A DNA stretch of 64,000 nt from an uncultured Victivallales bacterium (GTDB taxonomy: Bacteria > Verrucomicrobiota > Lentisphaeria > Oligosphaerales > JAFGRS01): the NCBI GenBank assembly GCA_903837355.1, contig CAILUI010000460.1, forward strand, positions 1 through 64,000. The letters are read 5' to 3'. The position numbers and the translations under genes are program-made. Positions 16,936 to 25,734 of the stretch are shown here, piece after piece; position 1 is the first letter of the stretch, and every line of letters starts with the position of its first letter. The notes under the pieces are model-generated. The model had not been told where the DNA came from. It searched no databases and saw nothing but the letters and a program-made list of their open reading frames with translations.

Positions 16936-19725
16936 CTACTTACCACCCTGGTTTCGCGGCACACTGACCTTCACCGTCCCGGTGGAACGGTTACCGGAGG
17001 CGTCCGTACAAGCAACCGCGATCGTGTAGACCCGCCCTGCACCCTTTGCCGCCCGCTCGGCGCGCAGTTTCACCGTCAGGCCAGCCGTGATCACCCAGTC
17101 GGGCGCCGTGTCGCCATCGCCGAGGCCGTTGACCGGTTCGCTGCTCGTCACGCTGAGGATCGTGGCCACCGGCGCGGGATCGCAGGCGTCGCTGGCGTTG
17201 ACGGTCACCTTGACGTCGAGCATCTGGTGGTTGGGCGGCCAGAGTTGGTCCGGGCTCGCCGTGACACGGCTGATCCGGGGCGCGACGCGGTCCACGACAG
17301 TCACCCTCTGCGTGGCGGTAGCGGTGTTCCCCGCGGCATCGGAGGCCGTCCAAGTCACCGTCGTCGTGCCCGGCGGGAAGATCGGCAGAGCGTTGTTGGT
17401 GACGGTGGGATTCGGGTCGGTGTCGTCGTGGACCTGCGGCGTACCCAGGGCTACGGCCGTGCCCGCGGCGCTGGCCTGCTCGGCCGTAACGTCGGGCGGC
17501 GCGGTCAGCACGGGCGGCGTCGTGTCAGTCTCCGTGATGGCGAAGTCGCCAGCGCTCACCGCGCTCACGTCGGCGACGTCGGGGTCGATCCCCGAGATCC
17601 GGATGCGGGTCTGGCCCGTGGCCGGTCCGCTCACGGGCCAGGTCTCCTGGCCATCGTTCACGGTGTTCGCGAACAGAGTGGTGTAGGTGTTGCCGCCGTC
17701 GCGCGACAGCTCGATCCTGACGTTGGAGTCGAGGTCGAACGCAGACCAGACGATGGTCTCGGTCGTGCCGGCCGCCCATTCCTCGCCGCCGTTCGGGGAC
17801 TCGACCGCGATGGCGGGCCAGCCCATGACCCGGCCGACGCGCCGGAAGTCCACCACCCCGTGTTGTGCGGATGACACCGTGACCACCGGTGCCGCTTCGT
17901 CGCTGCCCGGCCCCGGAGCGAAGGCGGACCAAGTCTTCGAGGCAGTGACCGTGTAGGTGCCGGGCAGCAGCCTGGCGAAGCAGTAATAGCCGCCGTCGTC
18001 GCTGACCGCCGTCCTGGCCTTGCCGTTGCCCGCAGGGGTGGCGGTGACTAACACACTCGCCACACCACGCGGACCACCGGCGTCCGTGACCCGGCCGCTG
18101 AGCAGGCTGGTCGCCGGATCGGAGACGGGATCGTCGTTCACGATGGTCAGCGTGTGCTGGGTCACGGCACCATAGGTGGCGTTGGTCACGCCGTCCATGG
18201 AGACGACCACGGTCTCGTTCGGGCCACCAACGCTGTCGTTGACGATGTCGATGGGGACGTCACCCGTCAGGCTGCCCGCGGGAATGGTCACTCGCCACCA
18301 GCCCATGGGGACGGTGTAGTCATCAGGGTTCACTGCCGTGCCGCCCACGCCGAAATAGAAGGTCACGTCCTGGGTCGTCACGGTCGAGAGCCACGCGGTC
18401 ACCCGCGCCCTTCCGACGTTTTCGGGGACGTTCTGGCCGGCGCTCATGAAGCTGAGGGCGGGCGGGGGTGCATCCGCTTCGTACGCGCCGATGTCGCAGC
18501 CTGCCCCTTGCGGTCGTGCCACGTCGCGCTGGTCGGCGTCCGTTGCATAGGCGGAGTTGGCGGCGTCGATGGCCGAACTGCCGGCGAGCAGCGGGATCGT
18601 CTGCGTGTAACCGCCGTGGTCGCCAAGCGCCCCAAAGCTGGGGTCGCCCGTGATGATGTTCGTGACGTCGAAGCGCCATTCGTCCGCGGGCAAGCCGCCT
18701 TGCACGACGCTGTCGGTGATCACGATCCTGCCCTTGTTGCAGGCGAGCTGGTCAGGCGTGTTTCCCCACAGGATCGTGTTGTGGATCCACATTTCGGTGT
18801 CGTCGTTGTTGTGGAGTCCGCCGCCGCTGCCGTAGCCATCGCCGTCGGCGTCCGCCTGGTTGTTGACGAAGGTCACCTGGGTCAACGTCGGCCCGGCCTT
18901 GTCGTCTACATAGACGCCGCCGCCGGAGTTGCCCGCCGAGTTGCCGGAGAAGGTGACGTTGGTCAGGGTCGCTGGGCAATCGATGTCGATGCCGCCGCCG
19001 TCGCCGAGGGCCGAGTTGTTGCTGAAGGTGACATGGCTCAGCGTCGGATTGCCTTTGGCGTACATCCCGCCGCCGCGGCTGGCCGAGTTGCCCGAGAAGG
19101 TGACGTCGGTCAGCGTCGGGCTGCATGGCCAGCCACTGGTGTAGATCCCGCCACCGAAGTAGTTCGCGGAGTTGTCGGAGATGGTCAGGCGGGTCAGCGT
19201 CGGGCTGCCGCTGTCGACGTGCACCCCGCCGCCGTTCTTGTTCTCCCACTCGTCCGCCCTGTCGGCGTTGCCGGCCGTGATGGTGAAGCCGTCCAGGACC
19301 GCGGTGTCGTCGGTGCCGCCGCCCGTGACCACATGGTACGAGTTGTCACTGGTGTCGCCCGTGATGCCGAGGTCGCCGCTCAGGACGGTCTCGTTCACCT
19401 TCGGGTCGCGCGTGCCGCCGCCGGTGGGATAGCCGCCCAGAAGGGTCACGCTGCTCAGGAGTTGGAAGGTCGCGGTCCGGTCGCTGCCGGCCGTCGGCGT
19501 GTAGGTGCCTTGGGCAACGCGGATGGTGTCCCCGTCCACGGCGTCCGCCAGGGCGAACTGCAGGTCGGTGTAGGCGTCGGCCCAACTGCTGCCGTTGTTG
19601 GCGCCAGCGGCCGCGACGTCCACGTAGAGGTCGCCCGCCGCGGCCGGGCTGATCCCGGCGCCAACAAGGAGCAGCAGGAAAGCCCCTGCCGCCGCCAGAT
19701 ACGGGAACCGTGTCCTTGTCTTCAT
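16936..19725 (-). CDS. Secreted multidomain surface protein (beta-helix, Calx-beta, CarboxypepD_reg-like, HYR)
   Basis: A 929-residue exported protein. Residues 1-30 are a signal peptide. Residues about 30-420 form a beta-helix with polymorphic-outer-membrane-protein-like rungs (SPTLTDVTFSGNSASRGGGM, TLTNVTFSGNSAGNSGGGVY), ending in a choice-of-anchor-Q type block (AGSSAIDAANSAY, GAGCDIGAYE). A Calx-beta domain follows (FYFGVGGTAVNPDDYTVP), then a carboxypeptidase-regulatory-like domain (LLSGRVTDAGGPRG), a beta domain with NGGEEW, a HYR domain (TTPPVLTAPPDVTAEQA) and a C-terminal Ig-like domain (SPDQLWPPNHQMLDVKV). It is probably an adhesin or polysaccharide-binding protein. It lies inside the block that separates the two fucosidase fragments and next to the sensor/regulator pair. 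Confidence 0.88.
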   Translation of the reverse strand: MKTRTRFPYLAAAGAFLLLLVGAGISPAAAGDLYVDVAAAGANNGSSWADAYTDLQFALADAVDGDTIRVAQGTYTPTAGSDRTATFQLLSSVTLLGGYPTGGGTRDPKVNETVLSGDLGITGDTSDNSYHVVTGGGTDDTAVLDGFTITAGNADRADEWENKNGGGVHVDSGSPTLTRLTISDNSANYFGGGIYTSGWPCSPTLTDVTFSGNSASRGGGMYAKGNPTLSHVTFSNNSALGDGGGIDIDCPATLTNVTFSGNSAGNSGGGVYVDDKAGPTLTQVTFVNNQADADGDGYGSGGGLHNNDDTEMWIHNTILWGNTPDQLACNKGRIVITDSVVQGGLPADEWRFDVTNIITGDPSFGALGDHGGYTQTIPLLAGSSAIDAANSAYATDADQRDVARPQGAGCDIGAYEADAPPPALSFMSAGQNVPENVGRARVTAWLSTVTTQDVTFYFGVGGTAVNPDDYTVPMGWWRVTIPAGSLTGDVPIDIVNDSVGGPNETVVVSMDGVTNATYGAVTQHTLTIVNDDPVSDPATSLLSGRVTDAGGPRGVASVLVTATPAGNGKARTAVSDDGGYYCFARLLPGTYTVTASKTWSAFAPGPGSDEAAPVVTVSSAQHGVVDFRRVGRVMGWPAIAVESPNGGEEWAAGTTETIVWSAFDLDSNVRIELSRDGGNTYTTLFANTVNDGQETWPVSGPATGQTRIRISGIDPDVADVSAVSAGDFAITETDTTPPVLTAPPDVTAEQASAAGTAVALGTPQVHDDTDPNPTVTNNALPIFPPGTTTVTWTASDAAGNTATATQRVTVVDRVAPRISRVTASPDQLWPPNHQMLDVKVTVNASDACDPAPVATILSVTSSEPVNGLGDGDTAPDWVITAGLTVKLRAERAAKGAGRVYTIAVACTDASGNRSTGTVKVSVPRNQGGK

Positions 19726-19882
19726 TCCTGTCTCTCCTTGGTCCGCAGTTCAGCTGACTCCATGGGGGTTCCGTGACTCCATCCACTAAACTGTAACCCA
19801 GGCAAGCGTTAGTGGCGGAGGGTGAACCGTTAGGAATGACAGGAGAAACGTTATTAGAGAGCGCGGGAAGGAAAAACTGCCG

Positions 19883-22054
19883 TCACAGACTCCGCAGACT
19901 CACCGTCGCCCGCGCGCCCTGGCCAGGACCGGGGCTGGTCAGCTCGAAGGCGCCCGCGGGGTAGTCACGGACGAGGCGGCGGACGTGGCGCAGACCCAGG
20001 CCCGGCCCCCGCCGACCCTCCCGCAGAGCCAGGACCTCCTCTTCGCTCAGACCGCAGCCGTTGTCGGCGACGGTGAGGTGGATCATCTCACCGACTTCCA
20101 GGATCTGGACCGTCACCTGTCCGCCGTAGCCTTCCCGGACCGCTCCCCGAGCCGCTTCCCGGTTCACGGCATGGAAAGCATTGCGGACCAGGTTGTCCAC
20201 GATGGTCTCCAGCGTACCCGGATCGCCCGGCACGAGGGCCAGGGGCGAGAGACGCGGACCCCGGTCCTCACCTTCTTGCCCCGGAGCCTGCGGCAGGTCA
20301 AGCCGCAGCCCACGGCTCTCCGCCTCTGGGAGCAAGGACCGCCGCAGACGGAAAAGAACAGTACCCACCCAGAGCGCCGCCTTGGACTGCTCCGCCAGGC
20401 GCAGCAGGCCGTCGCCCCTATCCCCAGGCCCCTCCGCCGCCCCGCGGAACAGTCGCCCGGGGTCCTCGTAGTCGCGCCGGCCGTTATGCCGCCGCTCGGT
20501 CGGATCGGGATCGACCAGCGCGCGCAGGGCGTTGATCTCCTGCCGCGCCGCCTCTGCCCAGCGCGTCCGTTCCGCTCCGGCGCTGAGCTCACTGCCGGCG
20601 CGGTGCAGGAGTTGCTGTTGGTGCTGCCGCAGCACCGGGATCGCTTGCAGGAAACGGTCGAAGGCGAGCGTGAACCGGGGCCGGTAGTCCGGCGAAAGGA
20701 GGCCAAGGGCGCGGCGGAAGGCCGGCTCTTCGGCGAGCAGGAGCTGGCCGTCGTCCAGCATCCTCTGCAGGGCGCCCCAGAGGCTCGGCATGGCCAGACA
20801 ACGCGACACGCTCGTGGCCCAGTCCGTCTCGCCCTCGTCGTCGAAGCCCGGCAGGATCTCCAGGGCCGGACTGAGCTGGTGCAGGTTCCTCTCCAAACGG
20901 TCGAGGATCGCGGCCAGGTCCCCGAAATGGAGAGCCTGGGGAGTGCCTCTGGGCAGCAGTGGCGCGAGCCAGCGGGAGGCCAAGCGGGCGACCCGACGGG
21001 GCACGCGGAACCCCAGGAATAAGCCCATGAAGAGCGCCCCGCCCAGCGCGCCCAGCAAGGGCTTCATCCAGAAGGGCCACGTCCGGGGCGGCCGCGGCGG
21101 CTCGAGGGTGAGGGTCCACAGGTCGCCGTTGCGCAGCAGCGCCAGTTGGTCCGCCATGGCTCCCGCGATAGGCGGGACCAGCAGTGGCCGCCACTGGGGG
21201 GTCGCGCCCGGGCCGAGGCAGCGGCGGTCCCCGCTCCGGGTGTTGACGAGCCACACCTCCTGCTGCGCGGGTTGCGTATCGCTACGTTCCGCCGCAAACG
21301 CCAGCCAGGGGCCGTTCGGCGACCATTGCGGGTGCATCTCCTCGGTATCGTCGTTGGCCGTCAGGCGGCGGAGTTCGGCGCTGCGGACGTCGTAGGTCCA
21401 GAGGTCCGTCGGCGCCGTCGGGCAGTAGGGCCGGTCCTTGTAGGGCCGCGCCACCGACAGGACGAGGGCCAGCCGCTGCCCGTCCGGCGACCACGCCAGG
21501 TCGCGTACATGGGCGCGCAGATCGTGGCTGCGGCGCCACTGCTGGAGTTGGTCCGGCGTCACCCCGTTCCGGGGATCCTGCAAGGCCGCCAGCAACTCCT
21601 CGTCCGAGAGGAGGTCGCGCATGCAACCCAGACCCAGGTCCAGCCCCCGGAGGCGAGCGAAAGCCCAATCCCGTTCCCGGTAGGTGCAGGGGCTCCGTTC
21701 CCGGCGGACCAGGGCCAGGCACGGCGGCACAAGGGACAAGGGGGCTGCCGCCAGGAACTCCACCGAGGGCAGATCAGGGGTCGTCAGGTTCCAGCATGTC
21801 GGTTGGGCCCCAGCTTCGACGGATGACTGGCGCAGGTCGTAGCCCCCCAGGCGGCCGTGCTCGTCCGGCTGGGCGGAGCGGAAGAACAGCGAGCGGCCGT
21901 CGGGCGACCAGGTCGGGTCGAGGTTGTCCCCGCAGTTCGTCAGGCGAAGCGCGTCCCCGCCCCCGGCGGGGACGACCCAGACGTCGGTGGCCGCGCGGGA
22001 GTTCCGCTGGGCTGGCTCAATGCTGTTCAGGTCCGGGTCCGCCTCTGCCTCCAC
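19883..22054 (-). CDS. C-terminal part of a split sensor: PD40 propeller, TM helix, histidine-kinase ATPase
   Basis: Reads 723 codons from GTG 22054. The first 300 residues carry WD40-like PD40/TolB motifs (PTWSPDGRSLFF, LAWSPDGQRLAL, PQWSPNGPWLAF). One membrane helix (LLGALGGALFMGLFLGFRVP) precedes a cytoplasmic kinase region. N box (DNLVRNAFHA), G1 (VADNGCGL) and G2 (GPGLGLRHV) of a HATPase_c domain are intact. I cannot find a classical HExxxP H-box. The frame is continuous upstream for 16 more codons to a TAG at 22103-22105 and then into the FG-GAP protein, so this is almost certainly the second half of one gene of about 1303 codons. No convincing ribosome-binding site precedes the GTG, so independent translation is doubtful. 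Confidence 0.75.
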   Translation of the reverse strand: MEAEADPDLNSIEPAQRNSRAATDVWVVPAGGGDALRLTNCGDNLDPTWSPDGRSLFFRSAQPDEHGRLGGYDLRQSSVEAGAQPTCWNLTTPDLPSVEFLAAAPLSLVPPCLALVRRERSPCTYRERDWAFARLRGLDLGLGCMRDLLSDEELLAALQDPRNGVTPDQLQQWRRSHDLRAHVRDLAWSPDGQRLALVLSVARPYKDRPYCPTAPTDLWTYDVRSAELRRLTANDDTEEMHPQWSPNGPWLAFAAERSDTQPAQQEVWLVNTRSGDRRCLGPGATPQWRPLLVPPIAGAMADQLALLRNGDLWTLTLEPPRPPRTWPFWMKPLLGALGGALFMGLFLGFRVPRRVARLASRWLAPLLPRGTPQALHFGDLAAILDRLERNLHQLSPALEILPGFDDEGETDWATSVSRCLAMPSLWGALQRMLDDGQLLLAEEPAFRRALGLLSPDYRPRFTLAFDRFLQAIPVLRQHQQQLLHRAGSELSAGAERTRWAEAARQEINALRALVDPDPTERRHNGRRDYEDPGRLFRGAAEGPGDRGDGLLRLAEQSKAALWVGTVLFRLRRSLLPEAESRGLRLDLPQAPGQEGEDRGPRLSPLALVPGDPGTLETIVDNLVRNAFHAVNREAARGAVREGYGGQVTVQILEVGEMIHLTVADNGCGLSEEEVLALREGRRGPGLGLRHVRRLVRDYPAGAFELTSPGPGQGARATVSLRSL

Positions 22055-22102
22055 CGGCCTGTCTGACCGCCGGAGGAAGGCCAGGCGCGTCCCGTCCGGC
22101 GA

Positions 22103-22105
22103 CTA
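22103..22105 (-). other. In-frame TAG replacing the Trp of a WSPDG motif
   Basis: The codons around it read RPT-TAG-SPDGTRLAF. Four other copies of the motif in the same fused frame have Trp (TGG) at this position (FAWSPDG, PTWSPDG, LAWSPDG, PQWSPNG). One G-to-A change explains the stop. TAG also ends dctQ and the four-helix-bundle gene, so it is not generally recoded here. Confidence 0.85.
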
Positions 22106-23794
22106 GGTTGGTCTGCACGCGTCCGCTCCGCCCCAGAGCACGGCCCGGGCCTGCGGACGATCCGCCGCGAAGCGGACGAGGCGACCGAAGCCCGGCTGGT
22201 CCGGCGACCCCAGCGTAGCGGCGATGTTCTGGCCGTCGGGCGACCAGGCAAAGTCCTGCAGTCCCTCGCCGTGCGTCAGCCGCCGCTGCTGGCGGGAGCG
22301 GGGCGCGTCGGCGGTGTGAACGGCGAATACGTACAGCCGAGCGACCCTCGGGTCCGCGGGATTGCCCCGTTGGAGAGCCAGGATCTCCGCCCGGCCGTCG
22401 CGATCCAGATCGGCCACACGCAGTTGGGGCAGGTACTGGGCCGGCCGCGACAGATCGATGGGGTACGACGTTACCCGGCGTCCTTCCTCGCAGTAGGCGT
22501 CCGCGACCACCACCTCGCTGTCGTGGCCCACCGCCACGATCTCGTTCTTGCCGTCGCCGTCGAGGTCGTTGAGGGCGCCGACCGTGACCGGCGCGCGGTG
22601 GGGGAACTCCTCCAGGAGCTGCAGTGACGGGCTGAACACCCGGACGATGCCATCCCGACCCCCGACGACGATCTCAGCCTCCGGGCCGCCGGTCACGTCA
22701 CCCAAGGCCAGCCCCAGCGGGCTCGTGGGCAGTTCCCGCGGTGGCCCGCGGAAAGCCCCGGTGTCCGGCTCCAGCACCAGTACGCGCCCCAGTTCCGTAC
22801 GATGAGGCTGGTTGGCTTCGACGCGCACGACCACTTCCGGACGCCCATCCCCGTCCAGGTCGCCAATCGCGGGCCAAGCATAGGTGTAGAAGCCGCCGAG
22901 GGCCGGGCTGTTCCAGAGACGGCGGCCTTGCGCCGAGAGGGCGACGACGCAACTGTGGCGGTCGTCCGTGTCGTTGGCCCTATGGCCGTTGCCGATGGCA
23001 TAGGTGCCGACCAGGATCTCCTTCTCACCGTCGCCGTTCAGGTCGGAGCAGGCGAACATGTCGGCCTGCACCTGTGGCCCCAACGCATAGCCCCATACCT
23101 TGCGCCCCGTAGCGTAGTCAAACAACAGCACCTCCCGCCGCAGGCCGTTGATGCCCCTACAGCTGGCCACCACGCATTTACGCCGCTCCGGACCGACGTC
23201 GAGCACGGTCCAGGGGCAGACCTCGACGGTCAGCGCTTCCCCGCTCGGAAGCTTCCCCATCCGCTCGCCCAGCAGTTCCTTGATCTTCCGGCCTTGCGCG
23301 TCCACCACCAGGACCCGCTCCTGGTCCGTCCCCACGTCCCCCAACAGGACCTCGTCGGCGCCATCCCCATCGACATTGCCCAGGCAGCGGGGAAAGGGAC
23401 CGCCCGGCAGCGAGAGGCGCCAGCTCTCCTGCAGCCGCGCATCGCTGGCCACGAGGTCATCCGTCCGCGGGTCAAACCAGAGGACCTGCAGGGCCCCCGC
23501 TCGGGTCTGGCCCACCAGCAGCATCTCGGTGAGGGTCTCCACGGCCTGTGCTACCGGCACGGCTCGCAAGCCGACCGAGAAACCTTGCACGGGATCGGCC
23601 GCCGAGGCCCGTGTCGGGAATGGATAGCAGCGCGTGCTGGCGGCATCCCCGCCGCCGTGCGCCCACCCGGGGTGGGGCGGGGTGGGAAGAGACCGCGGCA
23701 AACGCCGCCACCAGATCCCGGCCGAACTGAGGACCACGGTCGCCCCCAGGGCAAGCCAGAGCCAGGATCTAGGGCGAGGCAGGCTTCGTCTCAT
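22103..23794 (-). CDS. N-terminal part of a split sensor: membrane anchor plus FG-GAP/VCBS beta-propeller
   Basis: A 563-residue product starting in an ATGA overlap with the response regulator stop. One N-terminal membrane helix (SWLWLALGATVVLSSAGIWW) is followed by repeats with integrin-type calcium loops: NVDGDGADEVLLGDV, DLNGDGEKEILVGTY, DLDGDGRPEVVVRV, DLDGDGKNEIVAVG and DLDRDGRAEILAL. These build a seven-bladed-propeller-like extracytoplasmic domain. The last 60 residues begin a second, PD40-type propeller (FAWSPDGQNIAATLG) and stop at TAG in the next WSPDG motif. Downstream codons continue in the same frame into a kinase. As written the product is a membrane-anchored propeller lacking a signalling output. 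Confidence 0.8.
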   Translation of the reverse strand: MRRSLPRPRSWLWLALGATVVLSSAGIWWRRLPRSLPTPPHPGWAHGGGDAASTRCYPFPTRASAADPVQGFSVGLRAVPVAQAVETLTEMLLVGQTRAGALQVLWFDPRTDDLVASDARLQESWRLSLPGGPFPRCLGNVDGDGADEVLLGDVGTDQERVLVVDAQGRKIKELLGERMGKLPSGEALTVEVCPWTVLDVGPERRKCVVASCRGINGLRREVLLFDYATGRKVWGYALGPQVQADMFACSDLNGDGEKEILVGTYAIGNGHRANDTDDRHSCVVALSAQGRRLWNSPALGGFYTYAWPAIGDLDGDGRPEVVVRVEANQPHRTELGRVLVLEPDTGAFRGPPRELPTSPLGLALGDVTGGPEAEIVVGGRDGIVRVFSPSLQLLEEFPHRAPVTVGALNDLDGDGKNEIVAVGHDSEVVVADAYCEEGRRVTSYPIDLSRPAQYLPQLRVADLDRDGRAEILALQRGNPADPRVARLYVFAVHTADAPRSRQQRRLTHGEGLQDFAWSPDGQNIAATLGSPDQPGFGRLVRFAADRPQARAVLWGGADACRPT

Positions 23795-25359
23795 GGGGCT
23801 CGTTCCGCTTGGCTCCCCATCCTGCGGAGGAAGGCAAAGCGCACCGATTCGGTCAACCCGTACTCCTCGTTTCCGAACGAGGTAATGAAGCGGCTCAGGC
23901 GGCTGTGTGGCGGGGGCAAGGGTGCGTCGTGCAGAGCCTGGCGCAACTCGTGGACCAGCGGCCGGAGTTGCCTGTGGCGGGCCTCCCGCGGGTCACCACC
24001 GAAGAGAAGGGGTTTGTCGGCCTGAGTCACACGCCGCCCCTCTCCCGCCCGCTGCAGCAGCAGGACCCAGAGGCCCAGAACCCGCCCATGGGGGATCTCG
24101 ACAGGCTCCCCATCCACGCGGGTCTCCCACCTCTCCTCCGACGTACCAGGCACGGTCAGTTGCTCGACGACCAGCTCGAACCTCTCCCGATCCCGGAACG
24201 CGAGCCGGTCCCGCAGGGAGACCCCTTGTTGCTGGGCAGGCTTCCCGGCCGCAGCGCGCCAGAAGGCCTCGTGCTCGACGGGCCAGGGCACATCCAGGTG
24301 CTCCGGCCGGATCTCCTTCCCTTGCGCCGCCGCGACCGCCCGCGCCAAGACGCGCTGGAACTGGGCGGTGTTGCCCGGCCAGTGGTAGTCAGGCAGGGCC
24401 TCAAGGCAGTCCGGGTGCAGGGGCGGCTGCGACTGGTGGCTCTCCTCGGCCGCCTGTGTGCGGAAGAGCCGCGCCAACTCCCGGAGGTCCTGCGTCCGCT
24501 CGCGCAGGGGCGGCACGGACAGGAGCCGGGCCGCCCCGCCGACCTGCGGGTCGAGCCGCCGCCACAGAGACTCACCCAGACAGCCAGCCTGGCGCAGATT
24601 CGCGGGAGAGTCGCTCGCCGTCAGGACCAGCCGGGCCGGGCCGGAGTGCAAGGCCAGCAGGCCCGCCAACTGCGCCTGCATACTCAGAGGCAGTTCCTCG
24701 ATCCCTTGCAGGAGGACCGTACCGGTGTCCTCGGCTGCCAGCAAGGCGGGGAGTTCGTGGAAGAAGGACTCGATATCCGGCGCGGCGCAGGACCGTTCCA
24801 CCCACCGCGCACCCGGGCGGGATGCCTGGCTCAACAGGCGGGCACAGTGACGTTTCCCCACGCCCGCTTCCCCCTGGAAGACGACCACCCGGTCGTGGTC
24901 CGACAGCCCCAGGAGGGCCGCGCGGAGAGTCTGCATGGCGGGACTGCGGCAGGCCAGATGGCCGATGAAGCCAGCCACCCGGGCGGCCAGTTTCTCCCAT
25001 TCCGGTTCCGCCATGGCGTAGGTACTGAAGCTCTTCACGAAGAAGCAGTCGACCAAACCGAAGAGATCAGGCACATGCCGAGCGCTCACCGAGAGCACGA
25101 TCACGCGCACGCCCGGCTCGTGCTGCTTGATCCAGCGCGCCAGGCCGAGGCCCTGCCGTTCGTCCGCCGGAGCCCCGGCCTGCGCTGGAATCCCCAGGTC
25201 CAGGAGCAGCAGATCGGGCCCTTCGTCCTGGATAAGTCCCAGGGCTGCGGCCCGGTCGGCGGCGTTGAGCACCGTATAGCCGGTGACCCGCCGGGTGAAG
25301 TAGTCCACCACAAACGCGCGCAGATTATCGTCATCCTCGATGATCAGGATCTTGAGCAC
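23791..25359 (-). CDS. Response regulator with degenerate NtrC-like AAA+ domain and winged-helix-like C-terminus
   Basis: About 522 residues. The receiver domain (1-125) has acidic residues in ILIIEDDDN, the phospho-Asp in LLLLDLGIP and Lys in FFVKSFS. The AAA+ part (about 140-380) keeps a Walker A-like GEAGVGKR and the sensor-II-side LPDYHWPGNTAQFQRVL. It lacks the GAFTGA sigma-54 loop, and Walker B reads TVLLQGIEEL instead of LFLDEIGEL. Residues about 420-520 (LGLWVLLLQRAGEGRRVTQ, RFITSFGNEEYGLT) resemble an OmpR/PhoB-type winged helix. It should therefore bind DNA without sigma-54 activation. GTG 25359 (VLKILIIEDD) is preferred; ATG 25386 is possible. Translationally coupled to the sensor downstream. 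Confidence 0.82.
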   Translation of the reverse strand: MLKILIIEDDDNLRAFVVDYFTRRVTGYTVLNAADRAAALGLIQDEGPDLLLLDLGIPAQAGAPADERQGLGLARWIKQHEPGVRVIVLSVSARHVPDLFGLVDCFFVKSFSTYAMAEPEWEKLAARVAGFIGHLACRSPAMQTLRAALLGLSDHDRVVVFQGEAGVGKRHCARLLSQASRPGARWVERSCAAPDIESFFHELPALLAAEDTGTVLLQGIEELPLSMQAQLAGLLALHSGPARLVLTASDSPANLRQAGCLGESLWRRLDPQVGGAARLLSVPPLRERTQDLRELARLFRTQAAEESHQSQPPLHPDCLEALPDYHWPGNTAQFQRVLARAVAAAQGKEIRPEHLDVPWPVEHEAFWRAAAGKPAQQQGVSLRDRLAFRDRERFELVVEQLTVPGTSEERWETRVDGEPVEIPHGRVLGLWVLLLQRAGEGRRVTQADKPLLFGGDPREARHRQLRPLVHELRQALHDAPLPPPHSRLSRFITSFGNEEYGLTESVRFAFLRRMGSQAERAP

Positions 25360-25464
25360 GGGCCCGTCCCCCCAGTCCCAACCCATCTCCCCCCGAGATG
25401 CCAGGAGCGCGCTCGGCGCAGCCGCACCCAGAACTCACTGACAGACTGACCCAGGTCGCCTGAA

Positions 25465-25629
25465 TCACTTCGCCGGAGCGCCCAACGGCGATCGGTCGAG
25501 GGAGCGGTTCAGCATAGTGCCCCGCCCGATCACGTCAAGGGTCGTTGGTATGGTTGCGTGATGCCCTGCGAATGCGCCCCTGCGGTGGGTACGGATGGCC
25601 TCCGTAATGTCCGCTACGGTCGTTTCCAT
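25465..25629 (-). CDS. Possible 54-residue small protein upstream of the response regulator
   Basis: The frame starts METTVADITEAIRTHRRG and ends LGAPAK, with AGGCAGG 7 nt before the ATG. It lies 105 nt upstream of the regulator start on the same strand. Codon third positions are mostly G or C, but the frame is short and matches nothing I know. The surrounding 25387-25735 gap otherwise shows no gene and should hold the promoter of the regulator operon. Confidence 0.22.
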   Translation of the reverse strand: METTVADITEAIRTHRRGAFAGHHATIPTTLDVIGRGTMLNRSLDRSPLGAPAK

Positions 25630-25734
25630 GGGCTTGCCTGCCTTCTGCTGTTCCGATGCCCGGGGTCACGCTTCTACCGGAGGGGGCGGTGTAAACAGCG
25701 GCTCGTGCTGGCGTCCAGAAGAATCCGGCCTTAT

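Noticed and set aside
22103-22105. TAG read as pyrrolysine or another recoded residue
   Set aside because: TAG is the ordinary stop of dctQ, the four-helix-bundle gene and the SSS symporter, and the motif expects Trp.
23791-25359. Sigma-54 enhancer-binding activator
   Set aside because: GAFTGA and the Walker B acidic residues are missing.
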